Part shown: piece after piece, positions 1 to 7,135 of the stretch | How the letters are laid out: every line of letters begins with the position of its first letter | Position numbering within the stretch: position 1 is the first letter of the stretch | Assembly (NCBI GenBank): GCA_024276815.1 | Contig: JAJRWM010000140.1 | Location: 1-14,445, forward strand | Direction: 5' to 3' | DNA length: 14,445 bases | Source: a bacterium | GTDB lineage: Bacteria > JACRDZ01 > JAJRWM01 | Notes under the pieces: generated by a model | What the model saw: the letters and a program-made list of their open reading frames with translations, nothing else | What the model was told of the DNA's origin: nothing | Databases searched by the model: none | Program-made: the position numbers and the translations under genes

Positions 1-552
1 GATATCAACGACTTCCCTTTATCCGAACTGAGGGGCCATATCGCCATGGTCGACCAGGAACCATTTTTGTTTTCTGATCACCTGCGCGGCAATATCACCT
101 TCGGCGTTGCCGACGTTGATGAAGCGGCTATCCAAAAGGCCTTGGAGATTAGTCAGCTGGCTAATGACATTGAAGACTTTCCTGACGGTCTTGAGACCCG
201 AATCGGCGAAAGGGGGATTACGCTCTCCGGCGGCCAGCGGCAAAGGCTGGCCATTGCCCGGGCGGTCATCCGCGAGTCAGAGATTTTAATTTTCGATGAC
301 GCCCTGTCCTCGGTCGATTTGCGTACCGAAGAAGAAATCCTCAAAAAACTGACCAGCCTTTTAAAGGAGAGAACCTGTATCCTGGTTTCCCATCGGCTTT
401 CATCGATCAAAAACGCGGACCTGATCGTGGTTCTTGACGGCGGCGCGATCGCGGAGATGGGAACCCACGATCAGTTAATCGAGCGCGGGAACGTCTATCA
501 CCGGATATATCAACGCCAGCAGTTGTTAGAGGAAATCGAGGCGACAGAATGA
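1..552 (+). CDS. ABC exporter half-transporter, C-terminal part (5' end outside window)
   Basis: The reading frame is open from base 1, so this is the last 183 residues of a longer protein. Only part of the nucleotide-binding domain is visible: Q-loop (VDQEP, about residues 17-21), canonical signature LSGGQ (about 75-79), Walker B ILIFDD, D-loop SSVD and H-loop SHRLSS. Walker A and the membrane domain must lie to the left. The residue after the Walker B aspartate is Asp instead of the catalytic Glu, as in the degenerate-site subunit of heterodimeric type IV (type I fold) exporters such as TM287/288 or BmrCD. The stop overlaps the next start (ATGA), so the two subunits are almost certainly translationally coupled and assemble together in the inner membrane. 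The substrate (drug, lipid or peptide) cannot be told. Confidence 0.95.
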   Translation, partial: DINDFPLSELRGHIAMVDQEPFLFSDHLRGNITFGVADVDEAAIQKALEISQLANDIEDFPDGLETRIGERGITLSGGQRQRLAIARAVIRESEILIFDDALSSVDLRTEEEILKKLTSLLKERTCILVSHRLSSIKNADLIVVLDGGAIAEMGTHDQLIERGNVYHRIYQRQQLLEEIEATE

Positions 553-2375
553 AACACAGTCTATACGAAGAGGAAAGAATAACCAAAGTCGCCTACGACC
601 ATAAAATCGCCCGGAAATTATACGCCTATCTGAAGCCTTACCTGTTCGGGGTCATTGTTTCTCTGCTGCTTTTGTTCCTTACGGCCGGCATGGAACTGCT
701 GGGGCCTTATCTTACCAAGCTCGCCATCGACAACCATATCGCCAGGGGCAAACTGGAGGGATTATCGAATATTATTATTCTCTACTTCAGTCTGCTGGTC
801 GCTTCTTTCATCATCAAGTATATCCGTTTTTATATTATGGCGCTGATTGGTCAAAAGGTAATGTTTGATCTGAGGACGAAAATCTTCAGCCATTTACAGG
901 AACTGTCGTTAAAATATTTTGACCGCAACCCGATCGGCCGGCTGCTGACCCGGGTCACCAGCGATGTTGAGGTGCTCAACGATCTGTTTGGCGCCGGCGT
1001 GGTGGAAATCTTTGGCAGCCTGCTGACCGTGATCGGGATTATCATCGCCATGCTGCTCCTGGATTACCGGCTGGCTCTGGCCTGTTTTACGGTTCTGCCG
1101 CTGTTAATCTACACTTCCTTCCTTTTTCGTAAGAAAGTAAGGCTGAGCTACCTCGAAATCAGGCGGCGCCTGGCTAAAATCAACGCCTTCTTGCAAGAGC
1201 ATATCACCGGTATGGGAACGGTCCGGCTTTTTAGTCAGGAAGAGCAAAGTTTTAAAAAATTCGACCAGCTCAATTTTGAGTACTACCAGGAGTTCCTGCG
1301 GACAATTTTTTACTATGCGGTGTTTTACCCGGCGATTGAGATCATCAGTTCCCTGGCTATCGCTCTGGTTATCTGGTACGGCGGCGGTCAGGTTCTTCAG
1401 GGGCAGATCCAGCTTGGCGTTCTGGTCGCGTTCTTTGAATATACCCAGAGGTTTTTTCATCCGGTAAGAGAATTGAGCGAAAAATATAATTTACTACAGG
1501 CGGCCATGGCGTCGTCCGAGCGCATCTTTGATTTAATCGAAACGCCGCCTGCGATTACCGATATTGAGAATCCGATAGTCATCTCTGATTTTCAGGGCGG
1601 GATTGAATTCAAAAATGTCTGGCACGCCTACAGCGGTGACGATTACGTACTCAAGGATATATCTTTTAAAATCAGCCCCGGGGAGAAAGTGGCTATTGTC
1701 GGGGCGACCGGCGCCGGTAAAACCACCATTATCAGCTTGTTGTCGCGTTTCTATGAACAGCGGCAGGGTGAAATTCTGGTTGATGGTGTGGACATCAGGC
1801 GGTACGCCCAGGAAGATTACCGCCGTCACATCGGGATTATCCTGCAGGATGTTTTCATCTTTACCGGCTCGATCAGCGATAATATCGCGCTGGGGCGGGA
1901 TATTCCCTGCGAGCGAATCAGGGAGGCCGCTGAATATGTCAATGCCGATAAATTTATCGAGAAGCTGCCCGGGAAATATGACGAGATAATGAAAGAGCGG
2001 GGCGCCAACCTTTCAGTCGGGCAGAAACAACTGCTGTCGTTCGCCCGGGCCCTGGCGGTCAATCCTCATATCCTGATCATTGACGAGGCGACTTCCAGCG
2101 TAGACACCGAGACGGAAAGTTTGATCCAGGAAGCCTTGACTCACCTGCTGGAAAACCGCACCTCGATTATCATCGCCCATCGGCTGTCCACGATTCAGCA
2201 TGTGGACCGAATACTGGTTATGCACAAAGGCCGGCTCAAAGAACAGGGCAGTCACGCGGAACTTCTGCGGCGACAGGGACTCTACTATAAACTGCACCAG
2301 CTTCAGTATCAGGGCGGCAGTATCGCCGGCTTGATACTGATCGCGCTTTGCTTTGGGGGGACGTTTTTTTCCTGA
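549..2375 (+). CDS. ABC exporter half-transporter, ATPase-competent partner
   Basis: A 608-residue half-transporter. An N-terminal six-helix membrane domain (about 30-320) is followed by a nucleotide-binding domain with Walker A GATGAGKT (385-392), Q-loop Q433, signature LSVGQ (488-492), Walker B ILIIDE with catalytic Glu513, D-loop SSVD and H-loop His544. The signature has Val for the first Gly, while Walker B is intact. Its degenerate signature would pair with the Asp-type Walker B of the upstream subunit, giving one dead and one active ATP site. The ATG overlaps the upstream stop by 4 bp. The usual family ending is reached near residue 588. About 20 extra hydrophobic residues follow, encoded by an inverted repeat (2304-2339). 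Heterodimeric export across the inner membrane is well supported; the substrate is unknown. Confidence 0.96.
   Translation: MKHSLYEEERITKVAYDHKIARKLYAYLKPYLFGVIVSLLLLFLTAGMELLGPYLTKLAIDNHIARGKLEGLSNIIILYFSLLVASFIIKYIRFYIMALIGQKVMFDLRTKIFSHLQELSLKYFDRNPIGRLLTRVTSDVEVLNDLFGAGVVEIFGSLLTVIGIIIAMLLLDYRLALACFTVLPLLIYTSFLFRKKVRLSYLEIRRRLAKINAFLQEHITGMGTVRLFSQEEQSFKKFDQLNFEYYQEFLRTIFYYAVFYPAIEIISSLAIALVIWYGGGQVLQGQIQLGVLVAFFEYTQRFFHPVRELSEKYNLLQAAMASSERIFDLIETPPAITDIENPIVISDFQGGIEFKNVWHAYSGDDYVLKDISFKISPGEKVAIVGATGAGKTTIISLLSRFYEQRQGEILVDGVDIRRYAQEDYRRHIGIILQDVFIFTGSISDNIALGRDIPCERIREAAEYVNADKFIEKLPGKYDEIMKERGANLSVGQKQLLSFARALAVNPHILIIDEATSSVDTETESLIQEALTHLLENRTSIIIAHRLSTIQHVDRILVMHKGRLKEQGSHAELLRRQGLYYKLHQLQYQGGSIAGLILIALCFGGTFFS
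2304..2339 (+). repeat. Nested inverted repeat inside the 3' end of the ABC gene
   Basis: CAGTATCA (2304-2311) pairs with TGATACTG (2332-2339), and inside it GGCG (2313-2316) pairs with CGCC (2324-2327). The hairpin lies in the last codons of the ABC subunit and encodes most of its odd hydrophobic tail. A T-run (about 2366-2372) follows 26 bases later, too far for a classical intrinsic terminator. It may be a transcript-stabilising hairpin, a REP-like insertion or a weak terminator. Confidence 0.6.
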
Positions 2376-2378
2376 AGC

Positions 2379-2663
2379 TCATGGTTTTGAGGATAAAAAC
2401 ATGGTTAACAGAAAAAGCCCGATATAACCGTATATCATTATGGCGTTCAGCCGATGCAACTGACGCGAGGTAATTTCCCGCCAGCCGATCGTGTATCTCA
2501 ACAAACTGTTTCCCAGATAATAAATAATTATCGCGACAATGGTTACTACCAGCCAACTGATAATTACTTTTAAATCGGACGGCGGCGTTTGCCCGGGCGG
2601 CTTGTAAATAATGTTAATCAAGATAATCGGGAAGGTAAAACAGATAAAAAGATCGAATACCAT
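2379..2663 (-). CDS. Small hypothetical membrane protein, three predicted helices
   Basis: A 94-residue protein that I do not recognise. Hydrophobic stretches at about 3-20, 33-52 and 73-89 suggest three membrane helices, with a polar, basic loop between helices 2 and 3 (WREITSRQLHR). ATG is preceded by TAGGAATA, a short-spaced but usable ribosome site. It converges with the ABC operon, its stop lying only 3 bp from the ABC stop with no clear terminator between them. Coherent hydrophobic periodicity and an intact frame support a real gene, but no motif gives a function and a spurious AT-rich ORF cannot be fully excluded. Confidence 0.55.
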   Translation of the reverse strand: MVFDLFICFTFPIILINIIYKPPGQTPPSDLKVIISWLVVTIVAIIIYYLGNSLLRYTIGWREITSRQLHRLNAIMIYGYIGLFLLTMFLSSKP

Positions 2664-2753
2664 TATTCCTATGTAGATAGAAAGCTTCTCTAAAAACTTT
2701 TTAATGCGGTAATTATAACTTATCAGGGAAAAGAGGGGCTGTTTTTTTACTTA

Positions 2754-2772
2754 CAGGCCTTTTAAAGGCCTG
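2754..2772. repeat. Perfect palindrome upstream of the sigma-54 activator gene
   Basis: Arms CAGGCCTTT and AAAGGCCTG flank a single central base. The palindrome lies in the 216-bp divergent gap between the small membrane gene (-) and the AAA+ regulator (+). There is no T-run directly after it on either strand, so an operator-like binding site is as likely as a terminator. The rest of the gap (2664-2879) shows a TTGACA at 2820 with no convincing -10 box. Confidence 0.4.
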
Positions 2773-2879
2773 CCGGAGTTGCGGCGAGACTGGTAAATGG
2801 AAAAGAATGCTTAAACACGTTGACAGTATGGTTGAACCAGCCGCTGATTTTTTTTACGATAAAAACATGGTGACAGTTT

Positions 2880-3896
2880 ATGACCGCTTACAAGGCAAAC
2901 CGGGGCTTGCCGGTGAATCCCGGACAGGCTGAGGATGGCTACCTGCTCGCACCGGGCGATAAGTTAAAGGCCGTTCTGAAAAAGATAAAGTTGCTGGCCG
3001 GGATTGATTGTACGGTATTGATTGAAGGAGAAAGCGGCACCGGCAAGGAGTTAATCGCGAAAGCCATTCATTATCACGGTGAGCGACGGCATAACCCCTT
3101 CATAGCGGTGAATTGCGCCGCCCTGAATAATGATTTGCTGGGCAGCCAGCTGTTTGGTCACCTTAAGGGCGCTTTTACCGGCGCTGTCAGCGCTAACCAG
3201 GGGCTTATCAAAGCGGCTGAAGGCGGAACGCTTTTTCTGGATGAGATATCTTCCCTGGGCTTAAGCGCCCAAGCGCAACTGTTGCGTTTTCTCGAAAGCG
3301 GCGAGGTCCGGTCGGTTGGCAGTTCCCGGCTCTGCTTCCCCCGGGTACGGGTTATCGCAGCCAGCAACCGGCCGCTGAGTGATTTACGCGCTGACAACTT
3401 ATTCAGAGCAGATCTCTTCTACCGCCTATACGAATATTCCATTAAAACGGTGCCTCTACGTTACGAACCTGGGCACGTCAAAGATTTCGCTGATTTCTTC
3501 CTGAAACAATACCTGCGAAAACATGGTTGTCCCGGGAAATATTTCGAGAAACCGGTTCAGGATTTTTTCCGGGTCTATCAATGGCCGGGAAATGTCAGGG
3601 AACTCAAATCGGTGGTCTTCAGGGGAGTGATTAATGCCGGGAAAACGCGGAGAATTAGCCTCGGGCACCTGGAGCTGGAACTCAATCCCCGGGAAAGCCT
3701 GCGGGTTCCTCTCGAAGGCGATCTCGCCGGCGTCCTGTCCCGGGTCGAATATCATTACCTGCTTTATCAACTGGGGCTCTGCCAGGGTAACCAGCAGAAA
3801 TTAATCAGAAAAAGCGGCAAAAGCAAGAACTATCTGCGTAATCGATTAAAACGCTATTCAATTAACGCCGCCAGCTTGCGGACTCCTCCCTCCTGA
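2880..3896 (+). CDS. Sigma-54-dependent transcriptional activator, AAA+ core without sensory domain
   Basis: A 338-residue bacterial enhancer-binding protein that would use ATP to remodel sigma-54 RNA polymerase. Motifs in order: Walker A GESGTGKE (50-57), the sigma-54-contacting loop GAFTGA (97-102), Walker B GGTLFLDE (115-122), sensor I IAASNR (159-164), arginine-finger region FRADLFYRL (175-183), sensor II WPGNVREL (235-242) and a Fis-type helix-turn-helix (about 287-327, ending YLRNRLKRYSI). Only about 22 residues precede the AAA+ domain, so there is no receiver, PAS or GAF input domain; PspF-like control by a partner protein would fit. The start is fixed by an in-frame TGA at 2871-2873; the ribosome site (GGTGA) is weak. 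A 41-codon ORF in another frame (2807-2932) overlaps the start. Resemblance to PEP-CTERM-linked PrsR regulators is inference only. Confidence 0.93.
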   Translation: MTAYKANRGLPVNPGQAEDGYLLAPGDKLKAVLKKIKLLAGIDCTVLIEGESGTGKELIAKAIHYHGERRHNPFIAVNCAALNNDLLGSQLFGHLKGAFTGAVSANQGLIKAAEGGTLFLDEISSLGLSAQAQLLRFLESGEVRSVGSSRLCFPRVRVIAASNRPLSDLRADNLFRADLFYRLYEYSIKTVPLRYEPGHVKDFADFFLKQYLRKHGCPGKYFEKPVQDFFRVYQWPGNVRELKSVVFRGVINAGKTRRISLGHLELELNPRESLRVPLEGDLAGVLSRVEYHYLLYQLGLCQGNQQKLIRKSGKSKNYLRNRLKRYSINAASLRTPPS

Positions 3897-4015
3897 CCTG
3901 CTTAGAGGTAATCTATTCTTTCGCCGGGGGCCGACTAAAGCGTTTAGCGCTGGACGACTCGCAGTGATGGATAGATTTTTGAACAACGCGAATGATAGAT
4001 ATACCGGGGAGGGCG

Positions 4016-4040
4016 AGACTCTTTTTTGAAAAAAGAGTCT
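4016..4040. terminator. Perfect 12-bp palindrome, possible bidirectional terminator
   Basis: AGACTCTTTTTT (4016-4027), one G, then AAAAAAGAGTCT (4029-4040). It sits between the ends of two convergent genes (regulator + and membrane protein -), the expected place for a two-way terminator, and its own arms supply T-rich ends on both strands. No separate U-tract follows, so efficiency is uncertain. The 3' half is reused in the shuffled repeat at 9473-9495. Confidence 0.45.
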
Positions 4041-4111
4041 TCCTGACAAAATCACTTGATCGCGCTTTGCTTAAAAGTCGCGAAGCGATTTATCCTCAAG
4101 CTGTAAGCTTG
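4029..4111. repeat. Intergenic repeat cluster C (modules shared with 9401-9495)
   Basis: Three modules recur in the gap left of the GT-C gene. 4029-4051 matches 9473-9495 (20 of 23 bases). 4074-4089 is the exact reverse complement of 9401-9416 (16 bases). 4092-4111 matches 9451-9470 (18 of 20). Their order and orientation differ between the two loci. The rest of the gap, 3897-4015, shows no gene, only short direct GATAGAT repeats near 3970 and 3994. Confidence 0.6.
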
Positions 4112-4113
4112 TC

Positions 4114-4983
4114 TCAGGTCGTTGAGCTGTGCCAGCGGTCTTGAAGGTAGAAAAGGCCAATCGGAATAATGAAAGGCGTTAAGGGCAGGAAAAGACGGGC
4201 CTCACGCATCAGCCCCAGAAAGAGATGAATCAGGACATAAATGGGAACCACTATTAAAACCCGTTTCAGGAATGTTGGCACAGCCTTGAGATAGAAGAAA
4301 CCAAGCAGGTAGGAACTGAAAAAGAGCGGCAGGATCGTAAGCGTTCGCATGGTGGCCGGCAAATCAGCGAAGTTTTTGTTCCAGGTGATCAGTTGAACGT
4401 AATTGGGGCGCGCGCCGTAATAAACACGTAAGCCGAAGTAAACTCCAAGAATAATAGCAGCGTAAAGAAAGCAGTAGACAACAAACCGCCAATTCCACCT
4501 GAGCTCAAACCTGGCAAAGAAATAAGCCAGCGCCAACAGGCCCACGGTTTCCTTGGCGGTCATACCAATTAAAAGCAGTAACAATAACCAGTTATCACGT
4601 TTTTCCCGGATCAGTATCAAGCCGGCGACATAACAGAAAAAAACAATCGGGTCGGCCGGCTGAATACCATACCAAAGATAGGTGAAAGGCATCAGGGCAA
4701 TCACTGTCACGACGCCAAAAGCGGCCCAGATGATCGGGAACCATTTCCGTAAGTAGTAATGTAAACCCAAGATCGCCAGAAAACTGAAAAATAACCGCTG
4801 TCCCCAGTAGCCCATGATTATGGGCACGCTGAACATCTGGCGCAACCCGGCCGTAATCAAAACGGGCAGGATCCGGTACTGGACCGGGGCCAAAGCGTCC
4901 CCGGCGTAGATCTGCCGGTGGTAGAACTCCCTCTTGGCCTGATAAGGTACGTCAATCCGGTAATAGTGGGTATACAGCCCCAT
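4114..4983 (-). CDS. Polytopic membrane protein, possible GT-C-like; start uncertain
   Basis: At least 289 residues, almost entirely hydrophobic, with roughly seven or eight membrane helices. The most recognisable stretch is the polar N-terminal segment with a PVQYRILP motif (about 34-41), seen in uncharacterised integral membrane proteins that resemble membrane glycosyltransferases. I cannot name the family. The ATG at 4983 is the only standard start but falls inside a hydrophobic helix. The frame stays open and protein-like back to a TAA at 5074-5076. No ATG, GTG or TTG lies in between, so a CTG start at 5052, with GGGAGAG 7 bases upstream, or a decayed 5' end is possible. It follows the phosphate transporter on the same strand, with a hairpin between them. 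A sugar-transfer role is inference. Confidence 0.7.
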   Translation of the reverse strand: MGLYTHYYRIDVPYQAKREFYHRQIYAGDALAPVQYRILPVLITAGLRQMFSVPIIMGYWGQRLFFSFLAILGLHYYLRKWFPIIWAAFGVVTVIALMPFTYLWYGIQPADPIVFFCYVAGLILIREKRDNWLLLLLLIGMTAKETVGLLALAYFFARFELRWNWRFVVYCFLYAAIILGVYFGLRVYYGARPNYVQLITWNKNFADLPATMRTLTILPLFFSSYLLGFFYLKAVPTFLKRVLIVVPIYVLIHLFLGLMREARLFLPLTPFIIPIGLFYLQDRWHSSTT

Positions 4984-5067
4984 CAGTAAAAGACACAGGT
5001 AGAGGAAAAAGATAGATTTGTAAGCCGGCTCAGCTTCCCTGATATTAGTCAGTTTTAAACTCTCCCG

Positions 5068-5113
5068 GGAAAATTATCGGCTCATTTTACCCTCTTTTAG
5101 GAGTCGAGCCGAT
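5068..5113 (-). terminator. Terminator-like hairpin after the phosphate transporter
   Basis: On the minus strand ATCGGCTC (5113-5106) pairs with GAGCCGAT (5083-5076), followed by AATTTTCC. The 22-base loop is long but contains a smaller CTC/GAG pairing. It begins only 7 bases after the transporter stop, which fits an intrinsic terminator. Its 3' arm also contains a well-spaced GAGGG ribosome site and an ATG followed three codons later by TAA. Confidence 0.45.
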
Positions 5114-5119
5114 GACCGC

Positions 5120-6766
5120 TTAAGATTCCTTGTTCAGGCTGTATTCAATATTTGTGACAATGTTAAAAAGATGATCGCCGATTCTTTCAATACTTTGCAG
5201 GAATTCAACAAAGATCGTTCCGGCGTGGATAACACAGGAGGCATTCGCCAGCCGATCATCGTGGTTCATGCGGAAGGTGTCGCGCTGGACGTCGATCTCC
5301 CGCTCCAGTTCCTTGGCGATGTTGATTTTCTCCACGGACGAGGTTTCCATCGCCTCAATCACCGCTTCAAACATATTCAGAACGGACTGCGATATTTCCC
5401 GCATTTCCCTGATCGCGTCTTCCGAAAAGTCTAGTTTATACAAACGCTTGCGGTAATAAAAATTAATTATGTTTTCAGCGATATCACCAAGCCTTTCCAC
5501 GTCATCATTGATTTCGATTAAGTGTCTGAGGTACTGGGAATCAACCGGCGTCAGGAATTTTCTCATCAACTCCTGGAGATAATCGCCGATATTATGGTGG
5601 ATATCGTCAATATCCGATTCAAAAGACTTGACCCGGGCGATGGCCTTATCATCGTTTTTGTCAAAAGATTCCACCGCTAACCGAACAGCTCCTCTGGCCA
5701 TTTTCAGCATGCTGAGTAATTCCAGCCGCACCTGGTTTAGAGCGATATCAGGAGTTTTCAAAAGATTAGCGTCCAGACGGTTGACCTGCTCTATTTCACC
5801 TTCCCGTTTCGGAGTGACCTTAATGGCCATTTTTTCCAGCCATTTAATGAAAACAAGGAAAATCGAAGCGTTCAATACGTTGAAAACGGTATGCGAAACC
5901 GCGATATTAAACATGACGTTGTTACCCGGAGTGATATAATTAATCAACTTGCCATACCAGCCCAGCCACACCGGAATGAACATGAAAAGAACGCCTATGA
6001 TGTTAAACAAGCTGTGAGCGCGCGCCGTCCGCCGGGCATTGAGCCGACCGTCATGAGAAGCGATCTCGGCGGTGATCGTGGTGCCGATATTATCTCCCAG
6101 TACTACCGGGATAGCGGCGGCAAAACTTATGACACCGGTCGAGGCCAGTAATTGCACGATAGCGATTGTCGCTGAGGAAGATTGCAGCAGGATAGTAAAG
6201 ATTGTGCCAAAAACCACGCCCAGTAAAGTGCCCACGAATGAAGAGCTGGCGAAAGTGGCGAAGAAGTCTTTAATAAAGGCGCTATGTTTTAAAGGCGTGG
6301 ACGCGTCCTTCATGATTACCAGTCCTAAAAAAATCAGGCCGAAACCAAACAGTACGTGACCCCAGTTTTTCTTTTGGGGAGAATTAGCGGCTTTAGTCAG
6401 GATAAAACCGATGCCGATGGAGAACAGAGCGATAAATTTAAAATTCATTTTGGTGCCGGTAAGACTGACCAGCCAGCCGGTTACGGTGGTGCCGATATTG
6501 GCGCCCAGGATGACGCCCAGGGATTGTTTCAAAGTCAGCAAGCCGGCGTTAACCAGGCCGACAGTCATTACCGTGGTAGCTGATGAAGATTGAATCAGGC
6601 AGGTGATAAGAGTGCCCGCGATTAACGCCTTGACCCGATTGTCCGTCGCTTTTTCCAGCCAGCCTCGCAGCCGGTTGGAGGTTACATTACGCAAATTGTC
6701 TGACATGTGTTTCATGCCAAAAAGAAAAAGCCCCAGTCCACCCAAGAGTGTAACCAGTATGTTCAA
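5120..6766 (-). CDS. Na+/phosphate cotransporter (NptA/YjbB type) with PhoU-like tail
   Basis: A type II Na/Pi cotransporter of the inner membrane, 548 residues from the chosen start. Two inverted halves each carry the family signature: QSSSATT (59-65) with GANIGTT (88-94), and QSSSATI (195-201) with GDNIGTT (224-230). From about residue 345 the protein is helical and soluble, like PhoU, with EINDDVERLGDIAENI and ERIGDHLFNI. This tail is usual in bacterial members and is thought to tune transport. The frame extends to a GTG at 6835, but I chose TTG at 6766: GGAGGA lies 4 bases upstream, the protein then begins MNILVTLLGGLGLFLFGMK like its relatives, and a TATAAT promoter at 6837 would start transcription at about 6830, inside or past the GTG codon. 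It imports phosphate or limits its loss; no other pho gene is nearby. Confidence 0.93.
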   Translation of the reverse strand: MNILVTLLGGLGLFLFGMKHMSDNLRNVTSNRLRGWLEKATDNRVKALIAGTLITCLIQSSSATTVMTVGLVNAGLLTLKQSLGVILGANIGTTVTGWLVSLTGTKMNFKFIALFSIGIGFILTKAANSPQKKNWGHVLFGFGLIFLGLVIMKDASTPLKHSAFIKDFFATFASSSFVGTLLGVVFGTIFTILLQSSSATIAIVQLLASTGVISFAAAIPVVLGDNIGTTITAEIASHDGRLNARRTARAHSLFNIIGVLFMFIPVWLGWYGKLINYITPGNNVMFNIAVSHTVFNVLNASIFLVFIKWLEKMAIKVTPKREGEIEQVNRLDANLLKTPDIALNQVRLELLSMLKMARGAVRLAVESFDKNDDKAIARVKSFESDIDDIHHNIGDYLQELMRKFLTPVDSQYLRHLIEINDDVERLGDIAENIINFYYRKRLYKLDFSEDAIREMREISQSVLNMFEAVIEAMETSSVEKINIAKELEREIDVQRDTFRMNHDDRLANASCVIHAGTIFVEFLQSIERIGDHLFNIVTNIEYSLNKES

Positions 6767-6836
6767 AATTTCCTCCACTTGAATATTATTCAGCTCAAAA
6801 CATTGAGCTAACCAGTCAAACCGGTTTTCGGACACA

Positions 6837-6865
6837 ATTATACGTTATATCAAAAAACATATCGA
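6837..6865 (-). promoter_or_regulatory. Sigma-70 promoter of the Na/Pi cotransporter gene
   Basis: On the minus strand, TCGATA (6865-6860, four of six matches to TTGACA), a 17-base spacer, then perfect TATAAT (6842-6837). The expected transcript start near 6830 gives a leader of about 60 bases before the TTG at 6766. Confidence 0.55.
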
Positions 6866-6879
6866 CTAAAAACGTGTTA

Positions 6880-6897
6880 AGTCAGGGTCATTCAATT
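6880..6897. repeat. 18-bp exact direct repeat, copy 1
   Basis: AGTCAGGGTCATTCAATT occurs here and again at 9247-9264, both in gaps and in the same orientation. The length and exactness make chance unlikely. It may be an end of a REP-like or miniature mobile element, but no transposase or second end is visible. Confidence 0.6.
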
Positions 6898-6920
6898 CTC
6901 AAAAACAAAATCATAAAAAA

Positions 6921-6993
6921 AAAACAAGAACCTTGGGAAAAACCTCTTGTCTTAAAAGGTTTCTTTCCCAAACCCTTTTCCAAAAAACTTTAA
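6921..6993. repeat. Intergenic hairpin repeat, copy A
   Basis: This 73-base element begins AAAACAAGAACCTTGGGAAA and ends CAAAAAACTTTAA, and matches 12562-12633 in length and layout. Inside, TTGGGAAA with AACCT pairs with AGGTT and TTTCCCAA to form a hairpin. It lies between divergent promoters, so it is not simply a terminator. The rest of the gap (6994-7075) shows no gene. Confidence 0.65.
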
Positions 6994-7075
6994 ATAGTCT
7001 TCGGCAACCCCTTATGTAAACCGGGGAAAGCGCTGTTTTTTCATATTTCAAGATTCCCTTTTAATTGGGCCGCGC

Positions 7076-7105
7076 TTGACAGGCGCGTTCAGGCTATGCT
7101 ACTTT
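7076..7105 (+). promoter_or_regulatory. Sigma-70 promoter of the PEP-CTERM gene
   Basis: Perfect -35 TTGACA (7076-7081), an 18-base spacer and an extended -10 of TGC followed by TACTTT (7100-7105). Transcription would start near 7112, about 25 bases before the ATG and just upstream of the GGGGG ribosome site (7124-7128). No good sigma-54 -24/-12 pair was found here. Confidence 0.55.
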
Positions 7106-7135
7106 TTGACTATTATTGAAAGTGGGGGTATTGTC

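Noticed and set aside
1104-1829. Long antisense ORFs within the ABC gene
   Set aside because: They lie wholly inside a well-supported gene and have no coherent domains.
7060-7081. Possible sigma-54 promoter (TTGGGC...TTGAC) before the PEP-CTERM gene
   Set aside because: The GG and GC elements are not separated by the required 10 bases; the sigma-70 reading fits better.
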